Source of the DNA: Opitutus terrae PB90-1
GTDB lineage: Bacteria; Verrucomicrobiota; Verrucomicrobiia; Opitutales; Opitutaceae
NCBI RefSeq assembly: GCF_000019965.1
Contig: NC_010571.1
Span: 3,419,001 to 3,483,000 of the forward strand
Direction of reading: 5' to 3'
Length of the DNA: 64,000 nt
Part shown: positions 49,701-59,026 of the stretch, one piece after another
How the letters are laid out: each line of letters opens with the position of its first letter
Position numbering within the stretch: the first letter of the stretch is position 1
Notes under the pieces: generated by a model
Database searches by the model: none
Seen by the model: the letters and a program-made list of their open reading frames with translations, nothing else
What the model was told of the DNA's origin: nothing
Made by a program: the position numbers and the translations under genes

Positions 49701-52700
49701 GTTGCGGGCGGCCGACTCGGCTGCTTTCAGCTCTGGAGTCCTGCCGCCAGACTCTGCCTCCAGCGCTGCGCGCAGGAAGGGCGACGTGGCGGTGTTCGCC
49801 GCGGCCACGTCTTCCGGCGTGCCCTCGGCGACGATACGTCCGCCGTTTGCGCCGGCGTCGGGGCCGATCTCAATCAGCCAGTCGGCGGATTTCAGCACGT
49901 CGAGATTGTGCTCAATCACGACGACGCTGTGGCCGCGGTCGACGAGCGCGTGCAAGACGGATAGCAATCGCTTGACGTCATGACGGTGCAGACCGGTCGT
50001 CGGCTCGTCGAGGAGCAGCAGGGCGCCGGCGGAATTCGGATAGGGCGAACCGACCTCCTGAGCTGTGTAGTCGCCTAAATAGCGGACCAGCTTCAGCCGC
50101 TGCGATTCACCGCCGCTGAGCGTATTGAGCGGCTGGCCGAGCGTCAGGTAGCCGAGACCCACCGTCTCGAGCGCGGCGAGCCGTCGATGGATCTCCGGGT
50201 GTTCCGTGAACAGCGGCAGCGCGTCATTGATGCTCGTCGCGAGCAGGTCGGCGACGGAGCGGCCGTTCCACTGGATCGCGAGCACCTCGGGCTTGAAGCG
50301 CCGGCCGTCGCAGATCGGGCAGGGCACGAACACGTCGGAGAGAAACTGCATCTCCACGCGCTCGTAGCCGAGTCCCTGACAGTGCTCGCAGCGACCCTCA
50401 CCGCTGTTGAACGAGAAGCTCGAACTGTTGAAGCCCGCTTCCTGCGCGGCCGGCGTGCGAGCGTAGAGTTCGCGGATCAGCTCCCATGCCTCCGAGTAGA
50501 GCGCGGGATTCGAGCGCGGCGTTTTCGACAGCGGCGACTGATCGACAAGGACGAGCTCGCCAAACGGCGCGGTGTCGGGCGCGGGCGTGATCGCTTTGAT
50601 CTCGGCGGGATCTTCCGCCAGCTGCAGCCGTTGCGTGAGCAGGCCTTGGTAGATGACGTTGTCGAGCAGCGTCGATTTGCCGGAGCCGGAGACGCCGCTG
50701 AGGCAGACGAAACGGCCCAGCGGCAGCCGGAACGTGAGATGAGCGAGGTTGTGCTTCGAGACGTCGGTGAACGTGAGCCACTGCGGGGAGCTGGACGGCG
50801 CAGCAGCGTTCGCTGATTGCGGGCGGGACGCCCGCGCTCCCAGGGAAACAGGGCGGCGGCGCGCAGGTGTTTCGATCGTCTCCCGACCGGAGAAATAGGC
50901 GCCGGTCACGCTTTCGCGCGAGCGGAGCATCTCGGACACGGTGCCCTCGAACACAATGTGTCCGCCGCGGCCGCCGGGCTCGGGACCGACCTCGATCACG
51001 TGATCGGCGGCACGGATCATGGCCTCATCGTGCTCCACAACGACCACCGTGTTGCCGGCGTTCGTCAGCGTGCGGATGATCGCGATCAGCCGATCGATGT
51101 CGCGCGGATGCAGCCCGACGCTCGGTTCATCGAGCACGAACAACGTATCGACGAGCGAGGTGCCGAGGCAGCTGGTCAAATTCACGCGTTCGACCTCGCC
51201 ACCCGACAGCGTGCGCGATTGGCGATCCAACGTGAGGTAACCGAGTCCCACCTGTTCGAGGTAACGCAGCCGCGTGACGATCGAGTCGTAGGCGAGTGTT
51301 TCGCTGCGTGAATCCGATTTCCTCGCGGTGTCGTGCCCGTGCCGGGCCGCTTTGGAGGCGAGCTGCGCGAGCAGATCGGAGACCGGCAGCTGGTAGAGAT
51401 CAGGGAGCGTGCGCCCCTGCCATTTCCAGCACAGCGCTTCGGGCTGCAGCCGCTGGCCGCCGCACGCGGGGCACGGGTTGTAGGCCCGATAGCGCGCCAG
51501 GAACACGCGCACGTGCATCTTGTACGTGTTCTTCTCGAGCCAGCGGAAGAAACCCTTCACGCCATACCAGTACTGCGGCCACGTCTTGCCGTTCTCCTCG
51601 CCGTAGCCGGGTTCGCCGTTGATCACGTAGTCGCGCTGCTCTGGCGTGAGCGAAGCGAACGGGACGTTCGTCGGAATCCGCTTCTTCTTCGTGAAGACGT
51701 AGAGGTCCTTTTTCGATTCGCCGTAGATTTCGCTCTCCCAGCACTTGATGACGCCCTGGTCGATCGAGAGCGACTGGTCCGGCACCGCGAGCCGGTAGTC
51801 GATTTCGATCACCCGGCCAAACCCGCGGCAGTGCGGACACGCGCCGAGCGGCGAGTTGAACGAGAACAGCGCCGGCGTCGCGGCGCGGAAGGTGCGGCCG
51901 GTTTTGGGCGAGTGCAGTCCACGCGAGAAGTGACCAAGCTCGGCGAAACCATCCGCGGCGAACAGGTGCACCTGGCCCTGGCCGAAGTGGAGCGCGGTTT
52001 CGACGGCTTCGAGGAACCGGGGCTTTTCGGCCGCGGCGATCGTGATCCGATCCTGCACGACGAAAAGTTCCGACGCGCCGGAGAGCTGAGGGTGGATCGT
52101 CGCCGGATCGGAGCTGGCGCTGAGCAAATCCTCCAGCCGGTGCAGCTGCGGTGGGTTGCGGGTAGCGGCTGCGGCGGCGGCGAGCAGGACCCGAACGTAG
52201 GACTGAGCCTTGAGGTTTTGGAGAATCTCCGGCCAGGTGAGGTTCGCGGGCTTGGTGACCTTGAAGGCTACGATCACGGCTCGGTTGGGATGCGCCGCAG
52301 AGGTCTTGGCCCAGATGCTCTGCGGATTGTCGTCCTCGACCTTCTCGCCGGTCTCGGGGTCGAAGCACTCGGCCACGTGACTGAACCAGACTTTAAAAAA
52401 ATCCGTCAGCTCGGTCATCGTGCCGACCGTCGAGCGCGAGGTTTTGACCGTGTTGGTCTGCTCGATGGCGATCGATGGTCGGATGTTCTCGATCGAGTCG
52501 ACCTTGGGCTTGTTGAGAAGATCGAGGAACTGCCGGGTGTAGGCGCTGAACGTCTCGACGTAGCGGCGCTGGCCTTCGGCGTGGAGCGTGTCGAAAACGA
52601 GGGAGGACTTGCCCGCGCCGCTGAGCCCGGTGACCGCGATGTAACGGCCGAGCGGAACGTCCAGATCGAACCCTTTCAGGTTATTCTGGCGGACGCCGCG

Positions 52701-52778
52701 CAGGCGGATGCATTCGGGAGCAGGGCGGGAGGACTTGACCACAGCGTGCACGGATGGGCATCGAGCCGGCGAAGGCAA
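46764..52778 (-). CDS. uvrA: Double-length excinuclease ABC subunit A with repeat-derived insertions
   Basis: The DNA-damage recognition ATPase of nucleotide excision repair, here about 2,000 residues where most UvrA proteins have about 950. It holds two complete UvrA units in tandem. Walker A motifs lie near residues 50 ([10 protein letters not shown]), 693 ([10 protein letters not shown]), 1070 ([12 protein letters not shown]) and 1663 ([11 protein letters not shown]). Each ABC domain has its LSGGE signature, and four zinc-finger sites are seen, such as CPHCRGFG with CPACGGQ and CEHCQGLG with CPICDGR. Chlamydia UvrA has the same doubled form. At least six low-complexity insertions coincide with DNA repeats (near residues 645, 1030, 1260, 1415, 1610 and 1710). 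The first codon is TTG (52778); GTG at 52751 is an alternative start. Confidence 0.92.
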   Translation of the reverse strand: MPSPARCPSVHAVVKSSRPAPECIRLRGVRQNNLKGFDLDVPLGRYIAVTGLSGAGKSSLVFDTLHAEGQRRYVETFSAYTRQFLDLLNKPKVDSIENIRPSIAIEQTNTVKTSRSTVGTMTELTDFFKVWFSHVAECFDPETGEKVEDDNPQSIWAKTSAAHPNRAVIVAFKVTKPANLTWPEILQNLKAQSYVRVLLAAAAAATRNPPQLHRLEDLLSASSDPATIHPQLSGASELFVVQDRITIAAAEKPRFLEAVETALHFGQGQVHLFAADGFAELGHFSRGLHSPKTGRTFRAATPALFSFNSPLGACPHCRGFGRVIEIDYRLAVPDQSLSIDQGVIKCWESEIYGESKKDLYVFTKKKRIPTNVPFASLTPEQRDYVINGEPGYGEENGKTWPQYWYGVKGFFRWLEKNTYKMHVRVFLARYRAYNPCPACGGQRLQPEALCWKWQGRTLPDLYQLPVSDLLAQLASKAARHGHDTARKSDSRSETLAYDSIVTRLRYLEQVGLGYLTLDRQSRTLSGGEVERVNLTSCLGTSLVDTLFVLDEPSVGLHPRDIDRLIAIIRTLTNAGNTVVVVEHDEAMIRAADHVIEVGPEPGGRGGHIVFEGTVSEMLRSRESVTGAYFSGRETIETPARRRPVSLGARASRPQSANAAAPSSSPQWLTFTDVSKHNLAHLTFRLPLGRFVCLSGVSGSGKSTLLDNVIYQGLLTQRLQLAEDPAEIKAITPAPDTAPFGELVLVDQSPLSKTPRSNPALYSEAWELIRELYARTPAAQEAGFNSSSFSFNSGEGRCEHCQGLGYERVEMQFLSDVFVPCPICDGRRFKPEVLAIQWNGRSVADLLATSINDALPLFTEHPEIHRRLAALETVGLGYLTLGQPLNTLSGGESQRLKLVRYLGDYTAQEVGSPYPNSAGALLLLDEPTTGLHRHDVKRLLSVLHALVDRGHSVVVIEHNLDVLKSADWLIEIGPDAGANGGRIVAEGTPEDVAAANTATSPFLRAALEAESGGRTPELKAAESAARNGASALQPSTSNLNSISSSLEIEGARENNLKNLSVAIPHRQLSVVTGVSGSGKSTLAFDIVFAEGQRRFMESMSPYARQFVEQLPRPAVDRLTGIPPTVAIEQRVTRGSRKSTVATITEVAQYLRLLYARLGIQHHPETDQPVEPLSPAQLKSLLSRVLSENPKARKARHLYLCAPLIRGRKGHHQPIATWIANQGYELMRADGQLTRVDAFQKLDRYREHDIEVVVADLKTGSPASRAKSKSSGSQLSAPSSRLSEALRLGKGSCFLLTERGEILSWFSTTRTDIHTGESFPELDPKHFSFNSPRGWCPTCRGHGRVFPWMLEPDEDAEDDPAARLREFGIDSADDVSDAGQPCPECHGARLNRIARAVKLHFKAPGRRGRRAPARASQPSALNSQPTYALSLPELLTSTPAHLLAHLRELDLDARGRLITQDIIPQIEERLRFLDHVGLGYLSLERPTETLSGGEAQRIRLAAQLGSNLSGVLYVLDEPSIGLHARDNDRLIETLQSLREKGNTLLVVEHDDELMERADRIIDLGPAAGVHGGELLANGTPAEIKRSAKSLTGLFLKKGIAHPLRGEYRPAMWHGRLARVATRAKAKLTGGTPVPQQWLELRGALFRNLKGFDLRLPLGRLIMVAGPSGAGKSTLFRDVLDPAVSFAIKEQKASLTGREFVKATGFVVADSHLSTLSTQLPFAELRGANGFKRVIEVDQSPIGKTPRSTPATYLGIFDLIRQFFASLPEAKIRGYTASRFSFNTTGGRCPTCEGAGRIKLEMAFMPDTYLPCDDCHGLRYGPELADITWKGKSIGEVLQLTFEEAAQFFDFHSQLAQVCQLMVDCGLGYLTLGQSSPTLSGGEAQRLKLVTELSAGLASYRERSRGERPRNLYLLEEPTIGLHLSDCEKLIRVLHSLVDQGHTVIVIEHHLDLLAEADYIVELGPVGGPDGGELLYQGELAGLLKVRGSPTAPYLRAKLNGHRRAQP
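47598..47658. repeat. Hairpin plus four-heptad array inside uvrA (residues about 1706-1727)
   Basis: GCCGTTTGC (47598-47606) pairs with GCAAACGGC (47620-47628). It is followed without gap by heptads CAGTTGA, GTGCTGA, GAGTTGA and GAGATGA then GAG. Read in uvrA the block gives [20 protein letters not shown], just before the conserved [11 protein letters not shown]. Confidence 0.8.
47881..47953. repeat. Complete palindromic element inserted in frame in uvrA (residues about 1608-1632)
   Basis: A 26-nt arm starting TGTGGCACGGGCGTCCCGCC (47881-47906) is inverted at about 47928-47953 with 23 of 26 bases matching, leaving about 21 nt between. Each arm contains the GGGCG-NNN-CGCCC core of the intergenic repeats. 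In uvrA it reads [20 protein letters not shown]. Confidence 0.85.
48510..48540. repeat. Four-heptad array inside uvrA (residues about 1412-1422)
   Basis: Heptads GGGTTGA, GAGTTGA, GCGCTGA and GGGTTGA then GAG, encoding [10 protein letters not shown] in uvrA. Three of four units match the prfC array exactly. Confidence 0.8.
48944..49009. repeat. Inverted pair of four-heptad arrays inside uvrA (residues about 1256-1278)
   Basis: Left array: GAGAGCT, GGGAGCG, GAGAGCT, GAGAGCC (48944-48971). After about 10 nt the right array reads, on the minus strand, GGGAGCC, CAGCGTC, CAGAGCC, AAGAGC. The paired layout is that of the four-helix-bundle cassette arms with no gene between. In uvrA it encodes an [20 protein letters not shown] stretch. 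Confidence 0.75.
49653..49690. repeat. Heptad array in the linker between the two UvrA units
   Basis: Units GAGTTGA, GGTTTGA, AGTTGA and GGGTTGA (49660-49686), with a related GAGATC before them. It encodes [14 protein letters not shown] near residues 1030-1042, just before the second UvrA unit begins. Confidence 0.7.
50813..50842. repeat. Palindromic GC-rich repeat in uvrA (residues about 645-655)
   Basis: GCGGGCG-GGA-CGCCCGC (50819-50835) followed by GCTCCCA. In uvrA this gives [12 protein letters not shown], a translation typical of this intergenic repeat class. It lies just before the second ATPase domain. Confidence 0.75.
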
Positions 52779-52860
52779 CTCCGCTGATCACGAGCGGGGC
52801 GTCTCCTGACATAACGCTGTCAGGAGCGGCCAAAAGCGCGCGCAGCGCCGACGCGACGCG

Positions 52861-53964
52861 TCAGCCGCGCAACCGGCTGAACAGCTCGAGATAAGCCGCG
52901 ACCTGGCGGGCCGGATCGAAGGTGTTGCGTGCGAAATCCCGGGCGGCGGCGGCACGGGCGGCGCGTGCTGGCGGCGTGGCGCGCGCGAGTTGCTCGAGCG
53001 CATCGCGAAACGCATCGCGTTCGCCGCGCGGAATCACCCAACCGGTTTGCCCAGGAACGAAACACTCTGCGATGCCTTGCGCGGCGTAGGCGACGGCCGG
53101 CAGTCCGTGGGCCTGCGCCTCGATCAGGAAATTCGACAGCGACTCGCTCGCGGACGCGTGCACCGCCACGTCGGCCGCTGCATAAAGTGCGGACGGATCG
53201 CGCAGGAAGCCGGGAAACCGGACGCGATCGAGGCAGTTTTTCGCGCGGGCGAGCTGTTCACAGTCGGCGCGCGCGGGCCCATCGCCGGCCAGCCACAGCT
53301 GCCAGTCGAACTCCGCCGGCAGTCCTGCGGCGATCTCGATCAGCTCGCGCTGGTTTTTCTCCGGACGAAACATCGCTACGCATAGCAGGACGAACGTCGC
53401 CGGCCGGGCGCCGAACTGTTCGCGCAGCGCCGCGCGCGACGCGGGGAGTGCGTCTCCAGCGCCGGCCGCGTGCGCGGGAAAAACCAGCGAGTTGTGGATG
53501 ACTGTGATTCCTGCCGGGTCGACGGTGTAGCGTTGGACGAGAACGTCGCACGCGTCGCGGCTGTTGGCCACGACGGCGCGCACCTGACGCAGCGAGCGGC
53601 GGAACAGCCACGGCAGCGATTTGCCGGTGCGCATCGTGGCAATCACCGCGGTGCGCGGGCCGAGCCGGCGCTGCAGCGCGCCGGCGTAGCAGTTCGCCAT
53701 CCGGCCGAGACAGAGTACGATGTCGGGCGCGAGTCGTGCTGCGGTGCCGAGCAGCCGCGGCGCGAACCAGTCGAGCGTGGTGTCGAAAGGCTGCAGCGTG
53801 CGGTGCGTCACCCGCGCGGAAATCGTCGCGGCGAGCGGTCCGGCCGGCCGAAACGTGAGCAGGGTGACCGCGTGTCCGGCCTCGGCAAATGCGTTGGCGA
53901 GGAGCACGGACTGCCGCTCGGTGCCGCCGCTGCGGAGGAAATCCTGGACGAGGAGGATTTTCAT
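52861..53964 (-). CDS. Glycosyltransferase family 4
   Basis: A 367-residue GT-B fold protein. The N-terminal GGTERQSVLLANAFAEAGH matches the acceptor-side domain. The C-terminal HASASESLSNFLIEAQAHGL carries the E-x7-E motif that binds the nucleotide sugar. It should add a sugar to a surface polysaccharide or lipid precursor. No other glycan genes are adjacent. It lies 82 nt upstream of uvrA in the same direction and could share a transcript with it. It is divergent from the small membrane protein gene. Confidence 0.85.
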   Translation of the reverse strand: MKILLVQDFLRSGGTERQSVLLANAFAEAGHAVTLLTFRPAGPLAATISARVTHRTLQPFDTTLDWFAPRLLGTAARLAPDIVLCLGRMANCYAGALQRRLGPRTAVIATMRTGKSLPWLFRRSLRQVRAVVANSRDACDVLVQRYTVDPAGITVIHNSLVFPAHAAGAGDALPASRAALREQFGARPATFVLLCVAMFRPEKNQRELIEIAAGLPAEFDWQLWLAGDGPARADCEQLARAKNCLDRVRFPGFLRDPSALYAAADVAVHASASESLSNFLIEAQAHGLPAVAYAAQGIAECFVPGQTGWVIPRGERDAFRDALEQLARATPPARAARAAAARDFARNTFDPARQVAAYLELFSRLRG

Positions 53965-54013
53965 TGCCCGAGGGCGGAACAGGCGGACAGTGCGGTCATT
54001 GTCGATGAGTTCA

Positions 54014-54442
54014 ATGACTCAACTTCTGCTCCGCTGGGCCGTGCTGGCGGTGGGCGTGGCGCTGGCGACCAAACTGGTGCCGGGCATTCGCTGCGACGAT
54101 GCGGTGACGCTGGTGGTGGTCGTCGTGCTCCTGAGCTTGTTCAACGCGGTGCTCAAGCCGGTGCTGCTGCTGTTCACGCTGCCGTTCATTGTGCTGACGA
54201 TGGGGCTGGGGATCATCGTGATCAATGCCTTGTTGTTCCTGCTGGTGGGGCGGCTCGTGGATGGGTTTCACGTGGCGAGCTTCTGGTCGGCAATCGGCGG
54301 GGCGCTGATCGTGAGCGTGACAAACTTGCTCCTCGGCGGGCTGACGCGCTCGCAGCCAAGGCGCCGCGATGAACCGCCACCTCCGCCGACGAATCGCGGT
54401 GGTCGCGAACGCGGCAAGTCGGACGACGTGATCGATATCTGA
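54014..54442 (+). CDS. Phage-holin-family (4-TMS) small membrane protein
   Basis: A 142-residue integral membrane protein with four helices (LLLRWAVLAVGVALATKLVP, then LVVVVVLLSLFNAVLKPVLL, FIVLTMGLGIIVINALLFLL and FWSAIGGALIVSVTNLLL). A charged tail follows, with PPPPP and many Arg. The pattern is that of the widespread family annotated as mycobacterial 4-TMS holin-like or YvlD-like, whose function is unclear and not truly phage lysis. ATG 54005 is an alternative start that adds three residues. Confidence 0.7.
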   Translation: MTQLLLRWAVLAVGVALATKLVPGIRCDDAVTLVVVVVLLSLFNAVLKPVLLLFTLPFIVLTMGLGIIVINALLFLLVGRLVDGFHVASFWSAIGGALIVSVTNLLLGGLTRSQPRRRDEPPPPPTNRGGRERGKSDDVIDI

Positions 54443-54599
54443 GCGGCGGAGCGGTGGAGACGGCCCACATTTGAGCCGCGGGGAGATTCAGCCTGGCGGG
54501 ACGGCGGGCTCCACCTCCCGCAGTTGGACACGGCGCGTTTCAATTTGACGGTGCTTCGGTCGCGGGCGACGGTGAGGCCAAAGTCCACACCTTCCCATT

Positions 54600-55997
54600 A
54601 TGGCTGAAACTGTTGAATACGATCTCGTCGTCGTCGGTGGCGGTCCCGCGGGTTACGCGGGTGCAATTCGCGCCGGCCAACTCGGCAAACGCGTGGCGTG
54701 CGTCGAAATGGAGCGAGCGGGTGGCACCTGCCTGAATTGGGGCTGCATTCCGACGAAGGCGCTTCTGAAGAGCGCGGAGCTCTACCAGAAGATGAAGAAG
54801 CCCGAGACGTTCGGACTGTCGGTGAAGGAGGTCGGTTTCGATTTCGCCAAAGTGATGGAGCGCTCCCGCGGCGTGGCCGGTCAGATGGCGAAGGGGGTCG
54901 AGTTCCTGTTCCGCAAGAACAAGGTCGACTACATCGTGGGCCGGGCGACCGTGCCGGCGGCGGGGATGGTGGAGATCACCGAAGGCGAGCAGAAGGGGAA
55001 GTTTCTCAAGGCGAAAAATGTTTTGATCGCGACCGGCTGCAAGATGCGCCGATTGCCTGATCTGCCGGTCGACGGCGCCCGGGTGATGACCTCGCGCGAG
55101 GCGCTGGCGAGCAAGACGCTGCCGAAGTCGATCGCGATCGTCGGCGCCGGTGCGATCGGCGTGGAGTTTGCGTATTTCTACAATGCGTTCGGCACGCAGG
55201 TGACGCTCGTCGAGATGCTACCGCAGATCCTGCCGGTGGAGGACGAGGAGGTGGCGAAATTGCTGCACCGTGCGTTCGAGAAGCAGGGCATCAAGATCCA
55301 CGTCGGCACCAAGTGTGAGAATTTCCGCGTGGGGAAGGATTCGGTGAAGCTGAACCTCGTGAAGGGCGACAAGACCGAGGAGATCGAGGTCGAGACGGTG
55401 TTGTCCGCGATCGGCGTCGTAGCGAACATCGAGGGCGTGTTGGGCAAGAACCTGAAGGTGGAACTCGACCGCAACTACGTGAAGGTCGGCGACGACTACC
55501 AGACGAACGTGAAAGGAATCTACGCGGCCGGCGACATCGTTGGGCCGCCCTGGCTGGCGCACGTCGCGACGTTCGAGGCGGTCAGCGCGGTCAATGGCAT
55601 GTTTGGACATGGCAAGCCGGAGCGGGTGAAGAATTTTCCCGGCTGCACGTATTGCCAGCCGCAGGTCGCGAGCACGGGCCTGACGGAGAAGGCGGCGAAG
55701 GAGAAGGGGCTGGCCTACAAGGTCGGCAAGTTTCCGTTCACCGCGTCCGGCAAGGCGGTGGCGTCAGCCGAGAGCGAAGGCTTCGTCAAGGTGATCAGCG
55801 ATGCGAAGACCGGCGAGATCTACGGCGCGCACATCATCGGCGCCGAGGCGACCGAGCTGATTGCCGAATACGGACTGGCCGTGCACCTCGAGGCGACGGT
55901 CGAGGAGATTCATCAGACGATCCACGCGCATCCGACGCTCAGTGAAGCCGTGATGGAAGCCGCCGCCGCGACGAGCGGCGAGGCAATCCATATCTGA
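54600..55997 (+). CDS. lpd: Dihydrolipoyl dehydrogenase
   Basis: The E3 flavoprotein of 2-oxoacid dehydrogenase complexes and the glycine cleavage system. The 465-residue protein has the FAD motif VVVGGGPAGYAGAIRA and the redox-active disulfide in GGTCLNWGCIPTKALL. The NAD motif is AIVGAGAIGVEFAYFY, and the C-terminal His-Glu pair lies in HAHPTLSEAVMEA. No E1 or E2 genes are adjacent, so one E3 may serve several complexes. Confidence 0.94.
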   Translation: MAETVEYDLVVVGGGPAGYAGAIRAGQLGKRVACVEMERAGGTCLNWGCIPTKALLKSAELYQKMKKPETFGLSVKEVGFDFAKVMERSRGVAGQMAKGVEFLFRKNKVDYIVGRATVPAAGMVEITEGEQKGKFLKAKNVLIATGCKMRRLPDLPVDGARVMTSREALASKTLPKSIAIVGAGAIGVEFAYFYNAFGTQVTLVEMLPQILPVEDEEVAKLLHRAFEKQGIKIHVGTKCENFRVGKDSVKLNLVKGDKTEEIEVETVLSAIGVVANIEGVLGKNLKVELDRNYVKVGDDYQTNVKGIYAAGDIVGPPWLAHVATFEAVSAVNGMFGHGKPERVKNFPGCTYCQPQVASTGLTEKAAKEKGLAYKVGKFPFTASGKAVASAESEGFVKVISDAKTGEIYGAHIIGAEATELIAEYGLAVHLEATVEEIHQTIHAHPTLSEAVMEAAAATSGEAIHI

Positions 55998-56066
55998 TCC
56001 GGAACGGACGCATCGGGAACCGAGGGGCGGTCGTCGCTACTCGAGCCGGGCGATAACGCCGGGGAC

Positions 56067-56903
56067 TCAGCCGATCATTCGGCTGAGCTGTTCGAACGCG
56101 AGCGCCGCACGATCCACCGCGCGCTGGCACTGCTCTGCATCAACACCGCAGCGCTGAAATGCCGCGGCGGATTCCATCCAGTAGCGTTGTTCGCCCGGCA
56201 ATCCGTGACCGAGCTGCTCGGTGCAGCTGGCGGCGAGGTTGAGTAAATCAGCCAGCGGTTCGCCCGAGTCCGTCGGCCAGAAGTGCCGGGCGATTGCCTG
56301 GCAGATGCCGGCCGGAAACCGCCATTGGTGAAGGATGGCGGCGGTCGCCTCGTTGGCGGAAATGCCAAACGTGTGTTTTTCCCATGCGACCAGATCGGCG
56401 CCAGGCGTGGGCTGAAACGGCCGGGCGGAAGGATCCGCCAGTTTCTCGAGCGCGAGCTTTCCCACGGAGCGCAGGAGTCCCGTCGTGTAGGCGGCGTGAG
56501 GATCCCGTCGGGTGGTGAGCGCGAGCTCCTCCATGATGAGGGCGACGAACAGGGCGTTGGCGCGTAACCGTGCGCCCGGAACTCCATACAATGGGTAGGT
56601 GGCGAGCGAAAACTGATCGATCGCGACGGCGCCCACCAACCGATGGATCTCCCGAAAACCGATCAGCGCGGCAGCCTCTTCGATCGCGGCGACATGTTCG
56701 ACCGCGCCGATGGCCGCGCTGTTGGCAACCCGGAGGATCCGCGCGACAAGGGCGCTGTCGCTTTTCAGCAGCTTCACGACGTCCTTGAGATCCGCGCCCG
56801 GGTCACGGAGCAGCCGGCCGAGGTCCGCCATGATCCGCGGCGTAGCCGGAAAGGCTTGGGCGACGCGCAGCAGCGGTTCGATGGAATACTGCACAACATT
56901 CAT
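56067..56903 (-). CDS. HDOD-domain protein
   Basis: A 278-residue protein. The HDOD domain spans about residues 15-210, with LKSDSALVARILRVANSAAIG, AIEEAAALIGFREIHRLVG and GLLRSVGKLALEKL. HDOD proteins resemble HD phosphohydrolases but usually lack the metal ligands; they act in signalling and stress control. There is no GGDEF, EAL or receiver domain attached. It converges with lpd. Confidence 0.82.
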   Translation of the reverse strand: MNVVQYSIEPLLRVAQAFPATPRIMADLGRLLRDPGADLKDVVKLLKSDSALVARILRVANSAAIGAVEHVAAIEEAAALIGFREIHRLVGAVAIDQFSLATYPLYGVPGARLRANALFVALIMEELALTTRRDPHAAYTTGLLRSVGKLALEKLADPSARPFQPTPGADLVAWEKHTFGISANEATAAILHQWRFPAGICQAIARHFWPTDSGEPLADLLNLAASCTEQLGHGLPGEQRYWMESAAAFQRCGVDAEQCQRAVDRAALAFEQLSRMIG

Positions 56904-57354
56904 GGTTCTAATGATCGGTAGCGCGGTGCCCGTACTGAAGCACGGGGGAATGGTTCAGTTATAGGCCGCTGTCAGAATAAACATTACGTAGAATTCCGCA
57001 TCCGATGCTGCAATGAAGGCGGAAAACATGTTGCGGGGGAGCTGTTGTTCAACCATAAGCCGTTTTGATGGTCGATTCGTTGGGCAGCACCTTTGCTGAC
57101 GACGCGGCAGCTGGCGCCAGCCACGCAGGCGGTGCGTTGAACGTGAAGCGGACTGCGGCGAATCGTATCCGTTATCCCCAATCGGTGAACCCAAAGCGGA
57201 TCGCCGCGGGCTTGGAAGATCACAGGCGGCCGGAAGGTGCCGGCGCACCGCACAACCCCAAGTGGGGGCGGCGCGACCGGCGCGAGTCGTCCTAGAACTG
57301 CGGCGGCTTGTGACTGGAAGAACTCGTGATGCGGCGATCAAAAACCCCAAAATC
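56904..57354. other. 451-nt stretch without a recognisable gene
   Basis: Between the HDOD gene and a small ORF, of somewhat lower GC at its left end (AATAAACATTACGTAG). Short open frames on both strands (for example 57065-57295 and 57253-56984) have no recognisable domain and no good start signals. I see no tRNA, strong hairpin or insertion-sequence end. It may be a decayed gene. Confidence 0.4.
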
Positions 57355-57561
57355 ATGGACAAGAAAATCGAGCCAGTGGAAGTCTACATCCACGAAAGCG
57401 GCGACCACATTTGTCTGAAGCAAGATGACTTCGGCGAGGAGGCCGTGCTTACGATCAGTCCCGATCAGGTGGACGAACTCATCGCGTGGCTGCAGGAGGC
57501 GCGTGACGAGATGCAGCGCGGCGAGCTGAAGCTGCAGCACGGCGAGTTCCCGCGGGTGTAG
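57355..57561 (+). CDS. Small acidic protein of unknown function
   Basis: A 68-residue protein starting at ATG 57355 (MDKKIEPVEVYIHESGDH). It continues with VLTISPDQVDELIAWLQEAR, a likely beta-beta-alpha layout, and has an excess of Asp and Glu. Codon use looks like that of real genes. I do not recognise a family. It is followed 92 nt later by a tRNA on the other strand. Confidence 0.55.
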   Translation: MDKKIEPVEVYIHESGDHICLKQDDFGEEAVLTISPDQVDELIAWLQEARDEMQRGELKLQHGEFPRV

Positions 57562-57653
57562 TTGCGGGAGGAAGATCCGCCAGGACGCCCGGCGCGCCGG
57601 AGCGTGCGCCGCGGAATCGTCGTTTGGGGCGAGCCAAGCTCAACCCTGGAGGC

Positions 57654-57728
57654 TGGTGCGAGCGCCGGGAGTCGAACCCGGATCGACGGCTTCGGAGACC
57701 GCTACACTATCCATTGTGCTACGCCCGC
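57654..57728 (-). tRNA. tRNA-Arg (anticodon CCG)
   Basis: On the minus strand a 75-nt cloverleaf begins GCGGGCG and ends CGCTCGC-ACCA, with CCA encoded. The acceptor stem has seven pairs with one G-U. The T arm contains GGTTCGA, and the anticodon loop CTCCGAA gives anticodon CCG, reading CGG. Confidence 0.92.
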
Positions 57729-57795
57729 AAATAACCGAGAGCCGGGAAACTCATGCGCGATTCGCCGCCTGTCGAGCGGAAACAACCGCATTGGT

Positions 57796-58461
57796 TTAGG
57801 CTACGCCGCCGCGGCGACTCTCGCGCCAGCTGCGAATCAGCTCCACCGCCATGGGGATCACCGACAGGATGATGATGGCGACGATCACGAGCTTGAAGTT
57901 CCTCTGCACGAAAGGCTGATTGCCGAACAGGAAGCCGGCGTAGGTGAAAAAGTAGATCCAGACGAGGCCGCCGACGACATTGAATGCCAGAAAGCGCGGG
58001 TAGGTCATCTGTCCAATGCCCGCCACGAACGGCACGAACGTGCGCACGATCGGGACGAACCGCGCCAGGATAATCGCCCGGCCGCCGTATTTTTCGAAAA
58101 ACGCATGGGCCCGATCGAGGTGCTTGCGGCGCAGGAACACGGAGTCTTCACGATGAAAGACCGCGGGGCCGAGTTTGGCGCCGATCCAGTAGTTGACCGT
58201 GTCCCCCAGAACGGCGGCGACGAACAGGCAGAGCGCCATGAGGTGCACGTCCAAGCCGGTCTCCGGCCTGGCGCAGAACGCTCCGGCGGCAAACAAGAGC
58301 GAATCGCCGGGCAGAAAGGGCGTAACCACCAGACCGGTCTCGGCGAAGATGATCAGGAACAGGATCGCATACGTCCACGCGCCGTAGCTCGCGATGATCT
58401 CCGCGAGATGCCGATCGATGTGGAGGATGAAATCCGCGAGATTCCGAATCAGGTCGACCAT
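57796..58461 (-). CDS. DedA-family membrane protein
   Basis: A 221-residue inner-membrane protein. [22 protein letters not shown] and [20 protein letters not shown] are the conserved re-entrant segments of the DedA/VTT family. These proteins support membrane lipid scrambling, proton-motive force and cell envelope integrity; specific substrates include undecaprenyl phosphate in some members. It starts 12 nt after a terminator that ends the upstream small-protein gene, so it needs its own promoter, which must lie within or before that hairpin. Confidence 0.88.
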   Translation of the reverse strand: MVDLIRNLADFILHIDRHLAEIIASYGAWTYAILFLIIFAETGLVVTPFLPGDSLLFAAGAFCARPETGLDVHLMALCLFVAAVLGDTVNYWIGAKLGPAVFHREDSVFLRRKHLDRAHAFFEKYGGRAIILARFVPIVRTFVPFVAGIGQMTYPRFLAFNVVGGLVWIYFFTYAGFLFGNQPFVQRNFKLVIVAIIILSVIPMAVELIRSWRESRRGGVA

Positions 58462-58472
58462 TTCGTAAGGGC

Positions 58473-58502
58473 AAAAAAAAGCAGGCAGTGGGAACTGCCT
58501 GC
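58473..58502 (-). terminator. Rho-independent terminator after the small basic protein gene
   Basis: GCAGGCAG-TGGGAA-CTGCCTGC (58481-58502) is a perfect 8-bp stem. On the minus strand it is followed by eight T (58480-58473). It lies 20 nt after the stop of the small gene and 12 nt before dedA. Confidence 0.92.
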
Positions 58503-58522
58503 CGGGAAAATAAAAGAAAGGC

Positions 58523-58678
58523 TCAGACGTCGGGCTTGGTCTTGCGGAGGCCCTGGACGCGGTCGCCCGCTTTCCACTGACCGCGCTTTTTGAGGATATC
58601 GACGCGCTCGAAACGCTTCAGGACGTTGCGTTTGATCACGATACCGGAGGAGCCTTGGAGACTTTTGTGCTGTGACAT
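58523..58678 (-). CDS. PVC-superphylum signature small basic protein
   Basis: A 51-residue protein beginning [12 protein letters not shown] and continuing [16 protein letters not shown]. It ends [20 protein letters not shown]. It matches the small basic protein family (TIGR04137) described as a signature of Planctomycetes, Verrucomicrobia and Chlamydiae and suspected to act with the ribosome. It is strongly positively charged. It is too short for many gene finders, but the strong terminator behind it and the family match make it convincing. It supports the taxonomic placement of this window. Confidence 0.88.
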   Translation of the reverse strand: MSQHKSLQGSSGIVIKRNVLKRFERVDILKKRGQWKAGDRVQGLRKTKPDV

Positions 58679-58705
58679 GGCGATGAAAGGGTGGTTGGCG
58701 AGTTG

Positions 58706-59026
58706 CTAAAGGGGCGGAGTGGTAGAGCTGGCGTTGGCCCATGACAAGTATTTTTCGCCCACACGCTCCACCGGCACCGCGAGCCACTCGGGTGTATCGT
58801 AAGGATGTTCGGAAAGCACGTAGGCCTCCAGCTGGCTCAGCCGGCTGGCCGGGCACTTGAACATCAGCCGCAGTTCCTGAGCCTGCTCGAGCTGGCCCTG
58901 CCAGCGGTAGTGGGAAACCACCGGGCCGTCGATTTGCACGCACGCGGCGAGTCCACGGGCCACCGCACCGGTGGCTAGACGGTCGGCATCAGCCCGCTCG
59001 GCAACCGTGGTCCACGCGATGAACAT
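58706..59026 (-). CDS. cutA: Divalent-cation tolerance protein CutA
   Basis: A 106-residue protein of the trimeric CutA1 fold. It starts MFIAWTTVAERADADRLATG, then RGLAACVQIDGPVVSHYRWQG, and ends with SEHPYDTPEWLAVPVERVGEKYLSW. CutA1 was named for copper tolerance in E. coli, but its true role is uncertain; it is structurally like PII proteins. Start ATG 59026, because the frame upstream to 59245 is not family-like. It lies just upstream of the small basic protein gene. Confidence 0.88.
   Translation of the reverse strand: MFIAWTTVAERADADRLATGAVARGLAACVQIDGPVVSHYRWQGQLEQAQELRLMFKCPASRLSQLEAYVLSEHPYDTPEWLAVPVERVGEKYLSWANASSTTPPL

Noticed and set aside
51333-52787. 484-codon plus-strand open frame
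   Set aside because: Antisense shadow of uvrA; composition is that of reversed GC-rich codons.
54014-54442. Prophage holin
   Set aside because: The family name is holin-like, but no phage gene is near and the genes around it are chromosomal.
56904-57354. Integron attC or insertion-sequence remnant
   Set aside because: I looked for inverted core sites and transposase motifs and found none.
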